A DNA stretch of 64,000 nucleotides from an uncultured Gemmatimonadota bacterium (GTDB lineage Bacteria; Gemmatimonadota; Gemmatimonadetes; Gemmatimonadales; Gemmatimonadaceae): the NCBI GenBank assembly GCA_902826615.1, contig CADEFN010000001.1, positions 434,001 to 498,000 on the forward strand. The letters are read 5' to 3'. Below the pieces are notes generated by a model, which made no database searches, was not told the origin of the DNA, and saw only the letters and a program-made list of their open reading frames with translations. The stretch's first letter is position 1. Every line of letters starts with the position of its first letter. The position numbers and the translations under genes were made by a program. This document shows positions 62,246 through 64,000 of the stretch, piece after piece.

Positions 62246-63262
62246 CTAACGCCGTTCCTTGAGGAAACGGACTACCCCGTCGACATACCTGCGCTGATCG
62301 TCGTACATCGACATGTGGCTGCCGTTCGGGCAGAAGAGGTACTGCCCCTTGGGGAACTCCTTCGACATCCACTCCATGTGTTTGGGGTCCATCGTGTCGT
62401 GGGCGCCGCCAATCACGAGGGTGGGCACCGTGATCTGCTTGAGATCGGCGCTGCGATCCCACTGCACGAGTTTGCCGCTGGCACCCAGCTCACTTGGCCC
62501 CTGCATGGGGATGTAAATGTCCGTATTCACATGTGTCAGGGCGCGTGTGAGCCCGTTGGGCCACTCGGCGAACGGGGCGCGCATGACATGCAGCTCGTAG
62601 TGATTGGGAATGAGCAGCTCCATGTACCGGGCATCGCTGTACTTCCCGGCAGCCTCGAGCGCCTTTACTTCGGCCAGCACCTTCTGGTCCATGGCCGGCA
62701 TCAGTGTCTTCGTTGCATACTCGTTGTAGGCCGGGATGCTCGACATCATGTTCGAGATGATCAGCCCCTTGAGGTGCTGCTGATACTTGAGCGCGTACTC
62801 GATTGCCAGGATGCCGCCCCACGAATGTCCCAGCAGATAGAAGTTGTCCTGCGTGAGGCCGAGTGCCTGCCGAACCTGCTCCACCTCTTCGACAAAACGC
62901 GGCGTGTTCCACAGCGTGGAATCCTTCGGCTGGTCGGAATAGAAGGACCCTAACTGATCGTAGTAGTAGTACTCGATCCCCTGACCCGGGAAATACGAAT
63001 CGAAGGCCTCGAAGTACTCGTGGGTCATCCCCGGCCCGCCGTGCAGCAGGAGGAGCTTGATGGTGGGGTTGTTCCCCACCCGTTTCGTCCAGACCTTGAA
63101 CGTGCCACTCGGCGTGGTGACCGGGATGAGCCGCACGCCACCGCTCAGGGTGTCGCTCCGGCCCGTGTTGTCGAAGTAGCTGGTGGCACCCGAAGTGGCG
63201 GGGGCGCTCCCGGAACAGGCCGCGCCAATGAGGAGGGCGGCAATGGCGGCAAGGCGACGCAT
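62246..63262 (-). CDS. S33 family proline iminopeptidase-like lipoprotein
   Basis: 338 residues from ATG 63262 with lipobox IGAAC (Cys16). Alpha/beta hydrolase of the S33 type: LLLLHGGPGMTHEYFEAFDSYF (the HGGPG oxyanion motif), nucleophile GHSWGG, catalytic Asp in IGGAHDTMDPKH, and the catalytic His in PNGSHMSMYDD. The cap domain has LIISNMMSSIPAYNEY. Proline iminopeptidases remove N-terminal proline; lipid anchoring implies periplasmic peptide processing. The stop lies in CGTTAGGC. Confidence 0.92.
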   Translation of the reverse strand: MRRLAAIAALLIGAACSGSAPATSGATSYFDNTGRSDTLSGGVRLIPVTTPSGTFKVWTKRVGNNPTIKLLLLHGGPGMTHEYFEAFDSYFPGQGIEYYYYDQLGSFYSDQPKDSTLWNTPRFVEEVEQVRQALGLTQDNFYLLGHSWGGILAIEYALKYQQHLKGLIISNMMSSIPAYNEYATKTLMPAMDQKVLAEVKALEAAGKYSDARYMELLIPNHYELHVMRAPFAEWPNGLTRALTHVNTDIYIPMQGPSELGASGKLVQWDRSADLKQITVPTLVIGGAHDTMDPKHMEWMSKEFPKGQYLFCPNGSHMSMYDDQRRYVDGVVRFLKERR

Positions 63263-63654
63263 GTCGGCAGGGAAGTGGGGAGCGTTGATATGCGCCGCGG
63301 ACCAACGGGCCCGCAACCCCTTTTTCCCGCCTAACAGTTACGAGGCGGTGGTGGTGCGCCGGACTTCCGGCGCCGGGTTGGATGGGGTGGGGGCTCGCTC
63401 GCTCGTAACCGGTGTGGTGTCTCCGCCGTGGCCCTGGCGTGGCACCAGCCGTTCCGGTCGCAGGGTGGTAAGCCGCTCGAGTCTTGGTGCTTCGTACATC
63501 CAGGCAGGTGTCCGATAAAGTGGGGCCGCGTGCTGCTGTGTGGGGTCACAAAGCTACAGAGGGCGGGACGCCCTGTCTGTGATCTGAGAACCCTTTTCCG
63601 GCCGATTGAACCTGACAACCACTCACTCGTGAGTCCGAATCCGGAGTCAGGACC
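63263..63654. other. Intergenic region of about 390 bases, no gene seen
   Basis: Contains a hairpin ACAG-AGGGCG-GGA-CGCCCT-GT-CTGT (63556-63580) and a longer inverted repeat GAACCTGA / TCAGGTTC (63608-63615 and 63655-63662) enclosing ACTCAC-TC-GTGAGT (63621-63634). The latter overlaps the end of the ankyrin gene and may be its terminator, though no T-run follows. Confidence 0.4.
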
Positions 63655-64000
63655 TCAGGTTCGGGACGCCTTCCGCGCACCGGCCTTCGCGGCCGCTCTC
63701 GTCAGGCGGCGAGCCACCACAGCGCACTGAGGGTTGCCGGTGACTTTCACCGCGGTCCGAGCCCAGTCGGCCGGGGTGGCATTGTGTTCGGCGTCCCTGG
63801 CCAAAGGGTCGGCTCCATGGCGCAGGAGCAGCTCAACCATGCGCCAATCACCGCGCCATGCCGCGTCATGCAAGGCCGTGCCTCGTGATCCAGCGGCCGA
63901 TCGACCGTTAGGCGACGCTCCGCGGCCAAGCCACCAGGCGGTCAGGTGGTGGCGACCTGCTTGCACCGCCGCCACAAGCACACCGGGATTCGACAGTAGG
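63655..64000 (-). CDS. Ankyrin-repeat protein (5' end outside window)
   Basis: The frame is open to the right edge, so the N-terminus is missing. Repeats: GVLVAAVQAGRHHLTAWWLGRGASPNG and GTALHDAAWRGDWRMVELLLRHGADPLARDAEHNATPADWA, standard ankyrin units, with a basic Ala/Arg-rich tail. Ankyrin repeats bind proteins; the full domain set is not in view. Confidence 0.8.
   Translation of the reverse strand, partial: LLSNPGVLVAAVQAGRHHLTAWWLGRGASPNGRSAAGSRGTALHDAAWRGDWRMVELLLRHGADPLARDAEHNATPADWARTAVKVTGNPQCAVVARRLTRAAAKAGARKASRT

Noticed and set aside
63428-63730. Open frame of 100 codons on the plus strand in the last intergenic region
   Set aside because: No ribosome site, no recognisable fold, and it runs into the antisense of the ankyrin gene.
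1-64000. tRNA, rRNA, CRISPR, insertion sequences, prophage
   Set aside because: Looked for cloverleaf-like, repeat-spacer, transposase and integrase patterns; none seen.

Overview
The window is high-GC (roughly two thirds G+C by eye) chromosomal DNA from a Gram-negative bacterium. Many products carry lipoprotein or Sec signals. The families present (PadR plus ADOP-type duplicated MacB permease, TolB/PD40 propeller proteins, LVIVD protein, penicillin acylase, M19 dipeptidase, DUF885, cyanophycin genes) suggest Gemmatimonadota. Acidobacteriota or a relative is possible; this is inference from gene content, with no rRNA to settle it. I see no tRNA, rRNA, CRISPR array, phage or insertion sequence.

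Layout. 1-10.2 kb: a truncated PD40 propeller protein, an HTD2-like dehydratase, an exported unknown protein, a penicillin-acylase-type lipoprotein, and a minus-strand run of gamma-glutamyltranspeptidase, yaeQ and a membrane protein. 10.5-14.8 kb: a tightly overlapping ergothioneine operon (egtB, egtD, a flavin disulfide reductase, a methyltransferase-like gene). 14.9-19.5 kb: exported LVIVD and DUF305 proteins, small envelope proteins and an alpha/beta hydrolase. 19.6-25.4 kb: an ADOP permease with its PadR regulator, RidA, DinB, two lipoproteins and a TerB-like protein. 25.6-32.1 kb: a giant sensor hybrid kinase, an S41 protease and a TPR protein.

32.3-35.7 kb: an ArsR-methyltransferase fusion regulator with a palindromic operator, directly followed by ahcY (S-adenosylhomocysteine recycling), then plsC. 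36-39.6 kb: a DUF2339 membrane protein and a pnuC / Cdd1-like / NadR-like kinase operon for pyridine-nucleotide precursor salvage. 39.7-42.8 kb: a PQQ sugar dehydrogenase and a DUF885 protein that seems to have lost its metal motif. 42.8-48.2 kb: a cyanophycin operon with cphB, cphA and a CphA-like protein that has the Mur-ligase part but no ATP-grasp. 48.3-51.2 kb: wecB, an exported two-domain protein and the remnant of an amidohydrolase gene with a large internal deletion. 51.2-64 kb: a 1162-residue membrane protein of unknown family, a TPR protein, an exported methyltransferase, an M19 dipeptidase, a BsuPI-like lipoprotein, a serine hydrolase, a small DNA-binding protein, a zinc-ribbon protein, an S33 peptidase and a truncated ankyrin protein.

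Across the whole window the octamer CGTTAGGY is strikingly over-used. I counted 24 copies of CGTTAGG on the two strands. They occur in three different codon phases (Leu-Gly as TTA-GGN, Arg-stop as CGT-TAG, and Pro-Asn on the other strand), so it looks like a DNA-level signal rather than codon preference. Other points worth following are the disulfide reductase locked into the ergothioneine operon, the ATP-grasp-less CphA paralogue, and the operator-bearing ArsR-methyltransferase/ahcY unit.
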